Position numbers and translations under genes: made by a program | Part shown: one piece after another, positions 23,906-37,300 of the stretch | Layout: every line of letters begins with the position of its first letter | Numbering within the stretch: position 1 is the stretch's first letter | The notes under the pieces: generated by a model | Database searches by the model: none | Told to the model about the DNA's origin: nothing | What the model saw: only the letters and a program-made list of their open reading frames with translations | Assembly (NCBI RefSeq): GCF_000321225.1 | Contig: NW_004451893.1 | Span: 62,001-126,000, forward strand | DNA from: Odobenus rosmarus divergens | Lineage: Eukaryota > Chordata > Mammalia > Carnivora > Odobenidae | DNA length: 64,000 nucleotides | Direction: 5' to 3'

Positions 23906-25379
23906 TTCTTCTTCCATGTGTGTGATAGCAGTAGGGAGTTGTGGGGTCTCTGGGGAGGCGCAAAATGTGTGTCTAGCCTAAAGGCATTCAAATTTAAATT
24001 AAAAACAGACAAACAAAAGAACTGCCAAGTGCCGGGGCAGACCATCATTTATACTAGTCTGGTGCTGTCACTTTGCAATCTCTACACCAGGCAGACCTCA
24101 GTTTTGGGGGCCGGGGGTGGGGGGCAGGTGAGCTGGGATGGGGGAGGGAATGGTGGGGAGAAGCTGGGACAAGCCCTTGGCAGGCAGAGGGCAGACAGCA
24201 GCAGATAAGGGAGGCTCGGCCCCAGGGAGGTTTCAGGGGCAGGATTCCAGTCGTTAGAATAATCTGTGGGCAGAGCAGCTGCCACTTTGGAGGGAAAATA
24301 GTGCTGGGTAGGGAGGTGAATCAGGCACCCAGCAGGAGAGATAGGAAGGATTTGGAAAGCAAAATACAGGCACTGGCCTGATTACCAGGAGCAGAGCCCT
24401 TCTTTTAGTGGGATCCAGCTAGGCCACCAGAGCAGGATGTGGAGTGAAGCTGGTTGGGTGCAAAGCTGCCAGCCAGAGCCCTTTCTGTGCTCCCCAACTG
24501 GGGGGGCGGGTAGCTTGGAATAGCCAGGCTGTGCGCTGAGCCCTCTGATAGAAGGGCTCTCGATGCTGGAGGATGGAGGCAAGTGGGTGGGGTGAAGCCA
24601 AACAGTCATGAAAGTCCCTCTTTTGCCTTCAGGACATTAAGATTCTGAGGAAGAGGCTGGGAAGATACCTCTGATACAACCTAGGAAAATTGACCATGCT
24701 TCCCTGGGTTAAAGGCAAATGAGTTAACGTAAAGTGAAGGCTTCCATGCTAAGGAGTTGCAGAATAAAAGAAGTGATTCGACAGTTGGGTGGGGTTGTTC
24801 CAGGAAGCCCTCCTGAGGAGGGATGGGAGGGGTACTGGACCATGAGCAGAGGCATCTCAAAGGGACAAAGGAAGGCGCGATAGCTGCCCTTGCCCTTCGT
24901 GGATGGGAAGTAGATTATTCTGGAGCACCTTGACTTCCTCACATTAAGGTGCTTGGGATGTTGCTTCAGCTGCTCGGTGGCACTTCCTGTAGACCTTTCT
25001 GAGAAATGTCCGACGCTGTGGATGTTAGCTGTGGACAACCAGACACTGAATTCTTTCAATCCTTCCTTGGCACTGTTTCCATATGTGTGACTTCAAGTGG
25101 TTCACTTCACTGATGCTGGACCGTTCGAACAAGTGCAACTTCTCTAGCGCCCATCTCTTCCACCTGCAGGTGTGATGCTTGATTCTTTCAGTGTCAGCTC
25201 TGCTTGACTATGTCAAACGGCTATAGGGTCTTCTCCATCTGACTTGTCTGTTTCCAACTTTCTTCACATCATTTCTTCTGCCTTGAATGCCTCCTGTTTT
25301 AATCGACTAATTCATGCCCCTCACCCTTTTCAAAGAAAACTCAACGTCATCTCTTGTTGGGAATGCTTCCCCAAGACCA

Positions 25380-25960
25380 TAACCAGGTTCCGTGATATTC
25401 TCTGAGGACTCACAGGATTCAGCATATAGTCATACAGCTACGATTCGTTACAGTGGAAGGATATAAAGCAAAATCAGCAAAGGAAAAAGGCACACGGGGC
25501 GAAGTCTGGAGGAAGCCAGGCACAAGCTCCAAGAGTCCTCCCCACCATCGATGTCACAGAGGGTCACGTAATTCCTCCAGCAATGAATTGTGACAATGTG
25601 TGAAATGTTGTCTACCAGGAAAGCTCATTAGAGACTCAGTGTCCAGGGTTTTTATTGAGGACTGGTCCTGTAGGCATCCTCTGCCTAACTTATACCCAAA
25701 TTCCAGACCTGCAGAAGAAAAACAGGTGCTCAGCAATAATCACATTGTTTGCAAAAACAGTTTGGGCACAGTGCACCACCTCAATCAGTTAGGAGAACCT
25801 GCCACAAATCCATTCTCCAAGAGGTTAACCAAGGGCCATCCTTGGAAGCAGAACTTTCTAAGGATGGCAGTCTCAGGCCTGCTCTGTTACCTCTTTTCTG
25901 CATGGCTTCCCTGCATAATTTCACCCATCCATGCCTAGCTGTGATTATGCTGGGAGAAAA
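25380..25960. mobile_element. endogenous retroviral LTR-like repeat, family not named
   Basis: Contains CTGAGGACTCACAGGATTCA, GTCTACCAGGAAAGCTCATT and AAACAGTTTGGGCACAGTG, segments I recognise from a common mammalian ERV-type LTR. No viral gene is visible, and the copy is diverged. Confidence 0.5.
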
Positions 25961-26189
25961 TCACTCTAGATAGAAGCCAGGAGACCTAGGACTAGCCCAG
26001 CATGGCCACCTACCGCTGGTGACCTTTTGAACCCCTAGACTCCTTTTTCTTCCCTCATTTGGGAGAGGGGAATTGTAATTCTTCTTTGTAGGCCTCAAGG
26101 GTGACTGTGAGGACCAAAGAGATGACATAGTGGGTACTCCATCTGTCCCTCTTGGTTGAGCTCCTTCCGTGTGTCAGGTGCTGAGGGAA

Positions 26190-26385
26190 GTGTGGTGTAG
26201 TGGCTTTGAGAGGAGACCAGCCTGGGATGAAGGCAGCACTTACCACCCGTGGCCCCTTGAATACGTTTCTATAATCCTAATGGGTAGAATGGGAACACGA
26301 ATAATAAGACTAGTGCCTATACCTCATTGGGTTGCTCTGCGAAGTGGGAACAACCCATGTAAGCTTCTAGCACATTGTAGGCCCC
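26190..26385 (+). mobile_element. MIR element
   Basis: GTGGTGTAGTGGCTTTGAG at the start and ATGGGTAGAATGGGAACACG in the middle show a sense MIR. Confidence 0.6.
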
Positions 26386-28639
26386 CAGAGTGGTAGCTCT
26401 TCATTCACTCAGATATCTGAGCGTTTGCTCTGCCAGCACCCTGAAAAAGACCCGGCCCCAGCCCTGCCTTCTGTTTGCTGGTGCAGATTAATATTGAACC
26501 GATAATTACATAAAAAAACGAATTGCAATCACAGCCTGTGCTATGGAGGAGAAGCAGAGTGTGATGAATAGCATACGAGGAGGAAGAGGGGACCGAACCT
26601 GGCTAAGGAGGCTTGGGAAGGCTTAGCTGAGTATGACATGCTTCAGCTGGGCCTCAGGGGGCGTTTGGCTCAGTGAGAGAGAGGCGAGGGCGGACAGGCT
26701 GTTTCCGGCGGAGACCGAAGCTTGAGCAGAGGGAGAGGGAGAGCAGCGGGGTGAAGGCTGCGGGGGCAGGTTTGCCACGTGTGTGAAGAATGACAGGGAG
26801 GCCAGGGAGGATGGAGAATGGGCAGGGGGAGAAGGGGGCTCCCAGATGACACTCGGGGATGTGGGCAGGACCGCTGCAGCATGTGTTAGGGCTTGGGCAC
26901 ATTAAGAGGATTGGGAGGCCGTGAAAAGATTGTGTGAGTGACGCAGCTTGGTGTTTTCAGAAGCTCAGTTAGGCTCTGTGTGAAAAATGCTCTGGAGGAG
27001 CGAGTGGGTGAGGGAGACTCGTTGTAGGAGGCTGTGCGGTGGGCCCAGCTGACAGGGGTGGTGGTTTGAATCAGGGTGTTGGTTGTGAGGGTGGTGGAGA
27101 GAAGGAGATGGAATGTACCGTCAGGTACACTCAGGGGCCTCCGTGACTGATAGGATGGGGAGGGGGCGGGAAGGCATTGGCCGGATGATGCCACGGAACG
27201 TAAAGAGTGGGTCTTCACTACAAGGGAGCTCTGGAGAGAGAGCAACTTGGGAGAGGGGATGTGTTGGCTTTGGAGTGCCTGCAGGACAGTCAGAAGGAGG
27301 CACGGCGTAGGCAGCCTGAATGTGAGTCTAGATGCAGAGGAGGTCCAGGGTGGGGAGAGAGAGACGGTTGGGAGCTGTTAGTTCATGCATTGTCTCTGGG
27401 GTTGGGCAGTGTGGTTTCAGGGAAGCGGAAGGGAGAGTGTGTGTTTGGAGGAGGGATTGGGGGGCAACAACGTCAGACAATGCTGAGAAGCCAGGTAAGA
27501 TGAAGACTGAGAACAGACCGTTGGCATTAGTGACCCAGCCATTGCTGCTTTGGGTGGCTTGGTGAGGATGTGAGCCCGGCTGGAATGGGCTGAGGATTGG
27601 ATTGAAGAGAGGCCAGTGGAGACGGTCACTCCACTGGGGAAGGGTGAGGGTGAATGAAGAAGTTTGGCTGTGAAGGAAGGAGAGAGCTTAAACTTTCGAG
27701 AAATATGAGCGTGTGGATTTTTAGTGTTGCTTTGCCCCCTGGAGAGACCTGTGTGAGCGCTGATGGAAGGAGCCAGCCGACCAGGAGAAGTTGGCGATGA
27801 AGAAGGTGGGGTGGGAGACAATGGATGTTAAGTCCAGTCCCCCCTGAGAAGGCAGGAGTTCAGGACAGGGGAAGAGGTTACCCTAATTCAGAGGTCACCT
27901 CTAACACGCCCTGGGAGGTAGAGGGCAGAGCAGGGGCCCCCCATGCAGGGAGACACGCAGGACTGATGTCAGGAAGTGGAGGTCGTTCTGGTCTGAAGAC
28001 TTCTATTTTTTTCTGTGCAGTAGGAAGTGAAGTTTCTGGGTGAGAAGGGGCCGGGCCCGGGGGCGGGGGCGTGGTCAAGGTTTATGGAGAAGAGAAAGGT
28101 TTGAAATAGATACTGAAAACAAGAGAATGAGCTGAAAAGGAAAACCTGGCCTCCAACTCTGTTACCTGTCCGCATGATGAAGCCTCCAGAAAAGCGACCC
28201 TGGCAAATGTGTCAGCTCTCTAGCACCTTGTGAGGCACCTGGGTGAGGGCCCCAAACATGTTTACTGACTGAAAGGTTGGCCTGTCTACCTTTAAAAATC
28301 AATCTCGGCATCTTCCTCTCCTTCCCCAGTACCTGGCTCCCCCTGTGACACATCCCCAGGGGCTAGTTCACTTTAGGAGGGGTAAGGAGTGGGGCTCAAA
28401 CTCAGCTTTTCCAGCCCCGCCTGGCTGGACCCTCCCCTCCTGGCCCTGATTCCCCCTCCCCAAGTCAGCCAGCATTATTAGCCAGCTTTGCCCCGTCTAG
28501 CTGGAACTGGTGGCATTTCAGGACTTAGAAAGGGTTGAGATGAGAAGGTTTAGGCACTGGGAAGCAGGATGGGTGGGAAATGAAGCTTTTGGTAAGGGAG
28601 CCGTTCGGTATCAGATACTCTCCGTCAGTGTCTATGGTG

Positions 28640-29460
28640 TACCTATCACATGCACTGTCCAGTGTCAGGGCCTCAGTAAACAAAAGAAACCCCTCTGCCC
28701 CCACGGAGCTTGTATTCTGGCTGGGGAAGTTCGGAGGTAAAGAAGTAAACCTATACCATGCCTGACGGTGGTGAGTGCTTTGGAGAGAAATGTCTCAGGG
28801 GAGGGGGTGTGGCGTCAGGGAGGTGATGTTTCCAAGTGGGGCAGTCGAGGAGGGCCTCACGTGTGAGGTAGCGTTTGAGCAGATACCTGAAGTGTGGGTA
28901 CAAGCCATTCCGGCATCAGGCAGACAGACAGCAAGGAAAGGCTCTCGTGCTGGTTAGGAAGAAGCGAGGCCAGTGTGGCTGGAATGTGTGCGCAGGAGGA
29001 GAGTGCTAGAAACTGAGGACAGGCCAGATCATGCAGGACGCGAAGAACACTGGCTGTAAGCCTGAGAGATGGGGCCACTGGGGCTGAGGAGTGGAATATC
29101 TGACTTCTGTTTTTAAACAGATGGCTCTGGCTTCTGGGGTGTGACTGAGCTCTATGGGGAAGGGCAGAGGCAGGAGGCCAGCTAAGAGATTAATGCTGTT
29201 TCCAGTGGGAGAGGATGCTGACTTAGAGCAGAGTAGCTGTGCTGAAAGTAGGGAGCAGCAGTTTGAGATGTTTCAAAGAAGAGCTGGGAGGATCTGTGTT
29301 GTGGGGTGCAGAGTAAGAAGAGCCAAGGGTGATTCCAAAGTTTTGGCCCAAGCAGTAGGGTGATTGGTGGCGCCATTTTGCTGAGGTGGAGGAAGGCCGT
29401 GGGGGGAGCAGGTTGGGTGGGGTTGGCTGTGTTACTACAGAGGTGTCTGGTGAACGAACA
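28640..29460 (-). mobile_element. L2 (LINE) 3' region, antisense
   Basis: The + strand reads CCCCACGGAGCTTGTATTCT, then GGTGGTGAGTGCTTTGGAGA, GGAGGGCCTCACGTGTGAGG, and GGCCAGTGTGGCTGGAATG. These are the decayed reverse complement of the L2 3' end and the repeat usually next to it. A similar purine-rich stretch at about 26.5-27.6 kb looks related. Confidence 0.6.
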
Positions 29461-30094
29461 GGGAGATGTGGACCAGGCACTTGGAATGAGGAGAGGTCCA
29501 GATTGTGGATAGCAATTGGGGTGCTGTCAGCCTCAGATGGCCTCTATGGCAGGAGCCAAGATGAGCTCACCAGAAAAATGAGCCTGGAGAGAAGAAAAAG
29601 GTCCAGCACCAGCCTGGGTCCTCTGAGTGATGGGGAAATGAGGAGTGGCTAGTGGGGAGGAAGAGGAATGGTCTAGGAGCTGGCCCAACGGTCCAGCTCT
29701 GTGTGTCTCACATGGTAACCTGCTATGGAATCTAGCCCAGAAACTTGCTTAACAAGCAGACTTCTAGCTACTACTGAGAGATCCCAGTTCTGAAGTACGT
29801 TATGGGGTAGGCTAAAATATTGTGACACGTAGGCTCCCCAAACAGAGGTCTGTTTCTCTGGGGGAAGGTGTCCAAGCCAGCATCTTTATCATGCTCTAGG
29901 GCACACTCTTAGGGCATTTGGTTGTTGTACATTGTATGTAGGCATGGTCCCCACCTGGACTCAGCTGTCTGGGGGACGGGAACTGTGTGGTAACTTGGGG
30001 TCCTCCCCCACTGTAGAATGAGGCATGGGCCTCTGCACACAGCAGGCACTGAATACATGCCGACTAGGAGTGAAGGATGGACATGCTCGGATAT

Positions 30095-30240
30095 TAAGTG
30101 CTTATTTATATGTCAGGCACTGTGTGCTAGTAATTTACATGAATGAACACATTTAATCCTAACCCCAAGCCTTAGAGGCAAGTACTATTATTGTCCCATT
30201 TTCTAGATGAGGAAGAGATGACCCAGGTAAGTGGATGACA
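30095..30240 (-). mobile_element. MIR element, reverse
   Basis: Reads ATATGTCAGGCACTGTGTGC, then CATTTAATCCTAACCCCAAG, TACTATTATTGTCCCATTTT and CTAGATGAGGAAGAGATGAC, the reverse complement of MIR. Confidence 0.7.
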
Positions 30241-30354
30241 GAAGGAAGTGAACCCCACGGTCTGATTCCAGAGCTGGTCTCTAGGCTGTCCTGCCTCTCA
30301 CCCAGACCTCCGTCCAGGTGTTGGGTGAAATGTGGTACATTTCCCTGTAGCCAT

Positions 30355-30580
30355 GACACAGAGCAAAGAGCACTGGACTTGGAGTCAGGAAGCCTAGAGT
30401 GCGGTTCTGCTCTGCCACGTGAAGTTGCTTGACAGCTCGGGCCCCGGGTACGTCGTCCATCAGAAGGGTGACGATGGTAGTACTGCCACAGGGTTGGTGT
30501 GAGGACTGCGTGTGATGTCATGTGTAAGCCTACAAACTGCTAAGGACTAGTGTGTGTGAGTGGTAGTGTTAGAATTATTA
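30355..30580 (+). mobile_element. MIR element, forward
   Basis: Reads AGAGCACTGGACTTGGAGTC and GGAAGCCTAGAGTGCGGTTC, then later GGTTGGTGTGAGGACTGCG. Confidence 0.65.
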
Positions 30581-32210
30581 TCTTGAAAGAACAAACCTTG
30601 GAACCCCGAAGATGACCCAAAAAAGTTGCCAGAGGGATATAGATCGCAGGAAACCCAAACAGGCCTTGTTTCCCCCCAAACAGTTCCTCTGTACACTTTT
30701 TTATTTACTGATGTTTCTGCATGAGATTTGGTTTGACGAGTGTCACTGTTTTTTAAAAGCTGTGATATCCTTGGCTCGCTGATCCCCTAAGCCCTTGTAC
30801 AGTTGACTGGCTCAGTGGTTGGGGAGAAAGTCATTCTTTCAAATTCTTTTTCTCTACCTCCCCCCCCCCCACCCCACCCCAGCCTCCCTTCCTTCTCTCC
30901 CTCTTCTGCTGTCCTGATCCTAAGAACCCGACGTCCCGGGTTGTGTGAGGGGCTAGAGCGTTCTGTGAGTACGACTCAAGGACGCCCAGCCCTGTGTGCG
31001 CTGGGCATCTGGGGTACACCTGGAGTAGCAGACCTCAGGAAGCTTCTAGGTTATACTGCCCCAGTACAGAGCTGAGATGAGAGGGCCACCCCTGGTCCCA
31101 TCCAATTTCTCCCTGGGCCTGGGGCCAGAGCTGGCCTCGCTGCTGATCAGGAGGGGATTGCTCCATCTGCCCCTTGCAGAACATCGACTCCTGCCCCAGC
31201 TGCAGCCTCTCCCGGCTCTGAGGCAGTGGGCGGTGTGTCACACAGCTTTGGAGATGTGACCTGGCCCAGAGGCAGCTGGGCATGAGCTCGTGTGAGAGAT
31301 GAGGCACGGCTAGAATGAGGTTGGCCTTTAGTAGCTAAAAGTCGCCAAAAGGTCAAGCCAAGGTTTCTGAATCCACCTTGGCATGTCTGTTGTGTATCCT
31401 GTCTAGGGAGGTCTCAGGGCTCTCCCCATTCCCCAGAGCACCCGTGGGCCATGGAAGGTGGGGCAGGGCAAGGCTTCTGATTCCAAGCCCAGTCGCAGCC
31501 TCTCAGCCATTGTCTCTTGGCTGTCTCCACACTGCCACGCGGCTCTGCTGGCCGGGCCTCTGGACTTTCTTTCTCCCCGTGTGCATGAGAAGGTAGGATG
31601 GTTGGGAAGGGAGAGGGCGAGAAAACCGTAAGGCTCAGATGACGCCCCAGGACGTGAGGAAGTAGGGACCCCCACCCACATTTGGAAAGAAGTCCGGTTG
31701 GGCCTTTCCCATGAGGAGAGGTGGGAGTTTGGCAAGAATGAGGGACAGAGGCTGACCCAATCTCAGGGGAGTCCCACAGGGAGCCCTGCAGAAGTGTGGT
31801 CAGGGGTGGGAGAAGGCCACACAGCACACTGTCCCCAGGGCCAAGGGATCAGGGGGTTTCAAGGAGGAAGTACCAAATGCCACATAAAGGGCAACAGGGC
31901 TACAATTTAGGACAGACTGATTGGTGAGTCTGATTGTATGATTACAGTTTAGGTCATCGAACTAATATAATACGCTTTTCCAAACTACCTAGGCCACCCT
32001 CCTTCGCCCATCCAACACCCAGAGGATTTGGGCCCCCCAGCTTGTTCAGAGGCAGGGTACGGAGAACTGGGAGAGCAGGTAAGCTGCAGGGAGGTGCCCA
32101 TGGGGTCCTAGGAGGGACACAGGTCTGCAGGCCCTGCTCGGGGTGGGGGGGAGGGGAAGTGGCCGGTGCGGGTGCTGCTGGCCCGGAGCCCACTGCCCAC
32201 TGCCCGTGAC

Positions 32211-32232
32211 GGGATGGGGGTGGGGGTGCGGG
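32211..32232 (+). other. G-quadruplex-forming motif
   Basis: Four G-runs (3, 5, 5, 3) separated by loops of 2, 1 and 3 bases on the transcribed-sense strand, within a larger G-rich patch (32130-32245). Confidence 0.5.
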
Positions 32233-32999
32233 TGGCGGTGTGAGGAATCCGGGCCCACCGTGCTGCATTGCTGTTTCCTCATCAGTGTCTGCGTGCGGTA
32301 GGTCCTCAGCAAAGGAGTGATTTACAAAAAGTGATTGAATGAGTGAACCTTTAGTGGGAGATAGTAAAGTGTAACCATGAATTCAGAATAATGCTTTGGG
32401 TGAAGTGAGGAGGAGAATGTGTTTGGAGGAGGAGACAGAGAAATGAGAAAGGCAACTCTGGCTAGAGGAAGAGCAGTTAGCTTAGCGAAGGGTCCCCGAT
32501 AAGGGGGAGCAGCGCCTTGTCTTGGGGAGGAGCTGGTGTCTGGGGAAATCATGGAAGTAGGTCCAACTTAATGCACAGACGTGGAGATGAGTCGACGAGG
32601 TGCCGTGCCCACCCACAAGGGTGTGGTGTGACTCAAGCCTTAATGGGGGTGCTGACTGTAGGGGAGGGCACAGTGGGTGGGCTCTCAGGACTCAACTCTG
32701 TGATCAGAACTGCCACTCATCACTATCACTTCTGGGCCCGGACAGGGGGATGGGGGTAGGAATATAGGGATGCAGGAAAAGCAAAGTGCATGCACAGCAA
32801 ACCAGTGAGTGAGGGAACACACACAAGCATGAAAAGAACATAGGAAGGAGAGGGGAATATTTAGGCAAGTCGCACTGGGGTGGGGGTGGGAGCCCGAGGT
32901 CATTGTCTCCTGCGTGAAGGGGTGTCTTCAGGAAAAGAGACTAGGCTTTCTCCCTATGGTCACAAATGACTCCTGACTTCCCTCCCTTTGCCTTCATTC

Positions 33000-33830
33000 T
33001 TCCCCATGTCAGGGAACAGCACCACCTCCACCCAGGTGTTGAGGCCCAATCCTGGTGTCAGCTTCCTGTCCTCCCTGCCTCCCAGCCTCATATTCAGTCA
33101 CTGGACTGCTCCATTTCCCTGCCACCTCCATGGTCCAGGTCTGCACTGTCTCTTCGACTGCTGCAGTGTCTGCACTCCATCAGCCTCCTGACTGCTCTCC
33201 CTCCGCCCCCCGGCCCTCACAGCCCCTTGTCCGTGCAGCATCCGGAGTGGTCTTTGCAGGCTCCAAAGCAGACACTGCCATTAGTTCCTTAAAATACTCA
33301 TGCTGCTTCCCGTTGCTTTGTTCTTAGAACAAACCCAGACTCCTTCCTGTGGGCGCCCAGGCCCATGTGACCTGGCTCCTTCCCCGGCTCCTGCTGCTTT
33401 TCGCCTTGTCCCTGACATTAGGCAACACGGGACTCCTCTCTGTTTCTCAAACACAGCAAGGCCTTTCCCAGAACCGAGCATTAGCCTTGCTGTTCCTCCA
33501 CCTGCTGTGTCCGTCCTGCTGCTCTTCACACTTGCTCCTTCTCATCCTCCCCTGGCTGTTCAAGTATCACCTCCTCCCTGAGGCCTTCCTGTCTACAGTG
33601 GCTGCTTCTGTTTCTTATTTCAACATCCTGTTTATTTCCTTCAGAGGACTTATCACAGTTTGTAACTGCCTCCTTTGTTGCTACTCCCTTGTCTCCTCCA
33701 TTAGGTTGTAAGCCCCACAGGAGGAGACTTGGACCCTCTCTCTCTTGTTCTTCCCTGGCCCCCGGAGCCTGATACAGTGCCCCACATGTCAGACAGTCAG
33801 GTTATCCTCAGAGTGGGGGACATTGATGGA
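33000..33830 (+). mobile_element. L2 (LINE) 3' region, sense
   Basis: Pyrimidine-rich sequence ending with CTTGTCTCCTCCATTAGGTT, GTAAGCCCCACAGGAGG and CCTGATACAGTGCCCCACAT, a decayed L2 3' end. CACCTCCTCCCTGAGGCCTT near 33570 fits the same family. Confidence 0.7.
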
Positions 33831-33921
33831 GGGGCTCTGAGGCAGATGCTCAATCAGAATCAGAATCATAACCCTCCTAGCAATTCCTATGTACCACCAT
33901 TATAAGCTCTTCATGCATACG

Positions 33922-34140
33922 GCGGTCAGCAAACTTCTTCTGTCAAGAACCACATAGTAAATATTTTAGGCTTTGGGCCATATGGTCTGAAGCACAACTG
34001 TTCAACTCAGTTGTGGTAGCAAAAACAACAACAATAACAACAACCAACCAACCGTAGATGATATGTAAACAAATGAACATGGCTGTGTTCTGATAAAACT
34101 TTATTTACAAAACCAAGTGGTGGGCCAGCTGACCCCTGAT
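33922..34140 (+). mobile_element. non-autonomous hAT-type DNA transposon
   Basis: CGGTCAGCAAACTTCTTCTG, AAATATTTTAGGCTTTGGGC, then AAAACTTTATTTACAAAACC and a terminal GCTGACCCCTGATG. Same family as 13456-13636, with an inserted (AAC)n-like stretch in the middle. Confidence 0.75.
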
Positions 34141-34149
34141 GTATGGTAT

Positions 34150-34340
34150 TAACTTATTTAATCTTCAAAGATTCTCTGAGGTGACTACTATTATCATTAT
34201 CATTCTTTTATGGATGAAGAAACTGAGAAGCATAGAGACTAAGTAACTTGGCTGAGATCAGACAGCTATTCAGGGATAGAATCAGGATTTGTGCCCAGGC
34301 AGGTTGACTCCAGAGTCCAGAGTGGTGGCCAGCATCCCAC
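34150..34340 (-). mobile_element. MIR element, reverse
   Basis: TTATTTAATCTTCAAAGATT, GGATGAAGAAACTGAGAAGC and TAAGTAACTTGGCTGAGATC are MIR read in reverse. Confidence 0.75.
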
Positions 34341-34344
34341 ACTG

Positions 34345-37300
34345 CCTCTTGGCAGGCTTTGGAGAAGCAGAGAGGAACCCCAGCACCTCCTTATCCCCTG
34401 AGGGCCTCCACTGCTTCCTGGCTATGGGAAATCTCCAAGTTTCCTCATTCAACAAACTGGGGATGCTAATGATGTATCCGTTATTGGGTTGCTGTCAGGA
34501 TTAAAATGAGACTGTGCATGTAAATTAGCTGGCTCTGAGCCTAGACATAGCCTCACTGAGTGTAATCCTGACCCATATCCAATTCCAGCCCTTAGGTTCC
34601 ATTCACATCGTTTCATATCGTCTCCTTGCTGTCTGTCTGCCTCATTCAGATTTGCCCTAGGTTGTCTTCGTGGCCCTCCTTCCAACAGCCCCCTTTCAAG
34701 AAGGCCTCACATTAATCCTAGAGTTCCCCTATTAGGCGAACGCTGACTGAGTGCTCTGGGCCAGGCATGGGGCTGACTCTGAGGATCTGGAGACCTCCCT
34801 GAGGAGCTCGCCAAGGAGCTGACCCCAGACAGCAGGGAAGACTGGGAAAGGGTTGGAGCTGAGTCTGATGGCCGAGACACTGGAGTCAAAGCTTCCCAAA
34901 GAAGAAGCTTTTGTGTGGGAAGATCAGTAGTGTTCTCTCTATTTTTTTTCTCTTGGTCTTAAGTTCTGAGAGCCGATCTAATAGCATCACTTGGAGCCAG
35001 GTGGACTCGAGATGGGCTCTGAGACTTCCCCGTAGGTGAGACTGATGTTGAGGGCACATGGGGGTGGGCACCCCAGGAGGGGTGCGGGGATGCCCTTTGG
35101 CCCTGGAACTGCCTTCTCTTCACCAGCAGGGCTTTTCTGCACTCCCAGGAAAATGGGGAACCAGGGGCTTCCTGACAGCTTGGAGAGAAATCACACTTGG
35201 CTTCAAAGGAATTAAAATCTTACCCACATCATTCATCCTGTATCCAAGAGAACCCTCTCCTGGGAAAATATAAGGAAAAGAAAAGAAAAAGAAAGTACAC
35301 CCTTACCTCTGCCTCTGCAACACCAAAGCCACCCATTCCGTAGATAGGGAGTGGGTTGTCGGTAGGCTGTGGTCACATGTTGTCTGGCTGTCGTGGGGTC
35401 ACCTGGCCTGTGCATGGTCTCCCTCCCACGTTACGCCTGGTGGAAAATGGCCTCATTACTTCTGCGTTTCTCCAAGGCCCTTCCTCTTTGTCTAGCCTAC
35501 ATGGCTAAAGGTTAATGAGAATAAAACCAGTTTCTCCCAGAGTTCTCAAAGTAGTCGTATTGTTGTGTTAAAAGCTGTGGAAGTGGTAGACAGGAAGAGA
35601 AGGTCAAGGGTTGGAGCAGAGGCCTAGCAGTTGTCTTGGGGGGTTTTGTCGTCCAAGGAAGGATCTTTCTGGGCCGCTGAAGACCGAGGCTTTGGTAACC
35701 ACTTTAAATGCATCTCACTTCTCCCTCATGCCATGTGGATAACATACTAAATAAAGTGTCTTCTTCCTCTTCTGCCGTCTCCCCCACCTCCATCTCCTCC
35801 TCCTCTTCTTCCTCTTCTTTTTTTTTTTTTTTCACTTTCCTGATAGTAACTGTTCTTCCTGGAAGAGCAGAATCTTAGAACTCAAGGGCCAGGTGACTGA
35901 AAGCAGGAACTGCCTGTCCTTCTAGCAGATGGGCACCGGGCTCTCTGAGCCAGGGAACAGATCCCAGAGTCTCCTTGGGTCACTGCATCTGGGGATTTGA
36001 CATTTTAACTTTTCCTCATCACTAAGCACATCTCTCCTCCTTTAATTTCAGCCCAGGACCCTTTGTTGGCTCTCGGGTGGGTCTGGGGAAGAACATACTT
36101 GCACCTGCCCCCTGTAGCCAAATGCGAGCGTCAGTCACGGAGTTGACTCCTTATGCTTCTGGCAAGGCCTCAACGGAGCTGAGAAACAGGCAGTTTGCCT
36201 TCTAGCAGCCCATCCTGGAATTGGTAGCTTTCACTGGCCAGTGTGGGGTTGCCCCTCCATTGCCCACAGCTCAAGGACCATCCTGGGGCTCCTGGCCAGC
36301 CTTTGTGCCCCCTTCTTGTCATCCGGTCCTGTCAGTCCCACCTGTCAGAGAAAGCAGCCTCTCTTGACTCTGCAGCTCTCAGGACCCTCCCTTACAAAGG
36401 AGCCTTGGGGAAAGACTGTAAACCTCTCAAACCCTTCCCAGGCACCTCTGTACACTTAGCAACAGCCCCTGGATCCTAGCAGTCATTAGCAGGAGGGATC
36501 TCGGACCTAGTAAGGGGTGGAGGGTCACACGAGGCTGAATGGCGGTTACTTTGGGGGAAGCAGCACCCGTTAAATCCCAAGGAAGGAGTAAACAAGGGCT
36601 GCTCTGTAGCCACAGGTGTGAGTGGGAAGGGCAGACTTCAGTACCGGCTTGAAGGAATTTTCCACTGCTGTCCCTCTGGGATGTCTTCTGTCTCCAGATC
36701 TTATTTTCCTGACATAGATCTAAATCTATTATGTCAAATGCCATCACTAAAATGACAACTGAATTATTTGTAAAGTAAAAAAAAAATTTTTTTAATGCCT
36801 TGGGCAATTTTAAAACAATTATTGATTCCACAAAGGAAATGTGGCCACTCCTAGAAATCATATCATTTATTCTGGAAGAGATGTTGGATGTCAGCTCGTC
36901 TCACTCACCTCCACTCTCTTAAGATTGTCCCTAAGGGACCCCAACCTCGAAAAGTCCCCTACCCACATCCTTGCTTCTCTCCTTCATCCTCTCCTGTTGG
37001 TGCCATCAATTATTCAGTCTTCCAAACGAACCTGGGATTCATCCTCCACTGTCCCCCCCTACAGCCCTTCCACTGAACCCATTTCTAAATCCTTGCGTTT
37101 TATCTCAGAAATGCCTCACAAACATGGCTTCTCTCTTCCCCTGCCTTAGATCAGGCCATTGTCATCCATGTCTGTTGTATTAGCCTCTTCCCTAAACTCC
37201 GTGCGTAGGCCTGTCCTGTATGTTTAGCATCCCTAAAATTTTCAAAACCATGAGGTAAAATTTGGAATTCCTGGTGTGGCATTCATTCAGGGCCCTTCGC

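Larger units (their letters stand above)
29700..32990 (+). other. TRAF5 intron 1, unique and MIR-containing segment
   Basis: GC-rich intronic DNA with MIR pieces of both orientations (about 30095-30240 reverse, 30355-30580 forward) and a possible G-quadruplex tract at 32211-32232. No exon or RNA gene is recognised. Confidence 0.5.
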
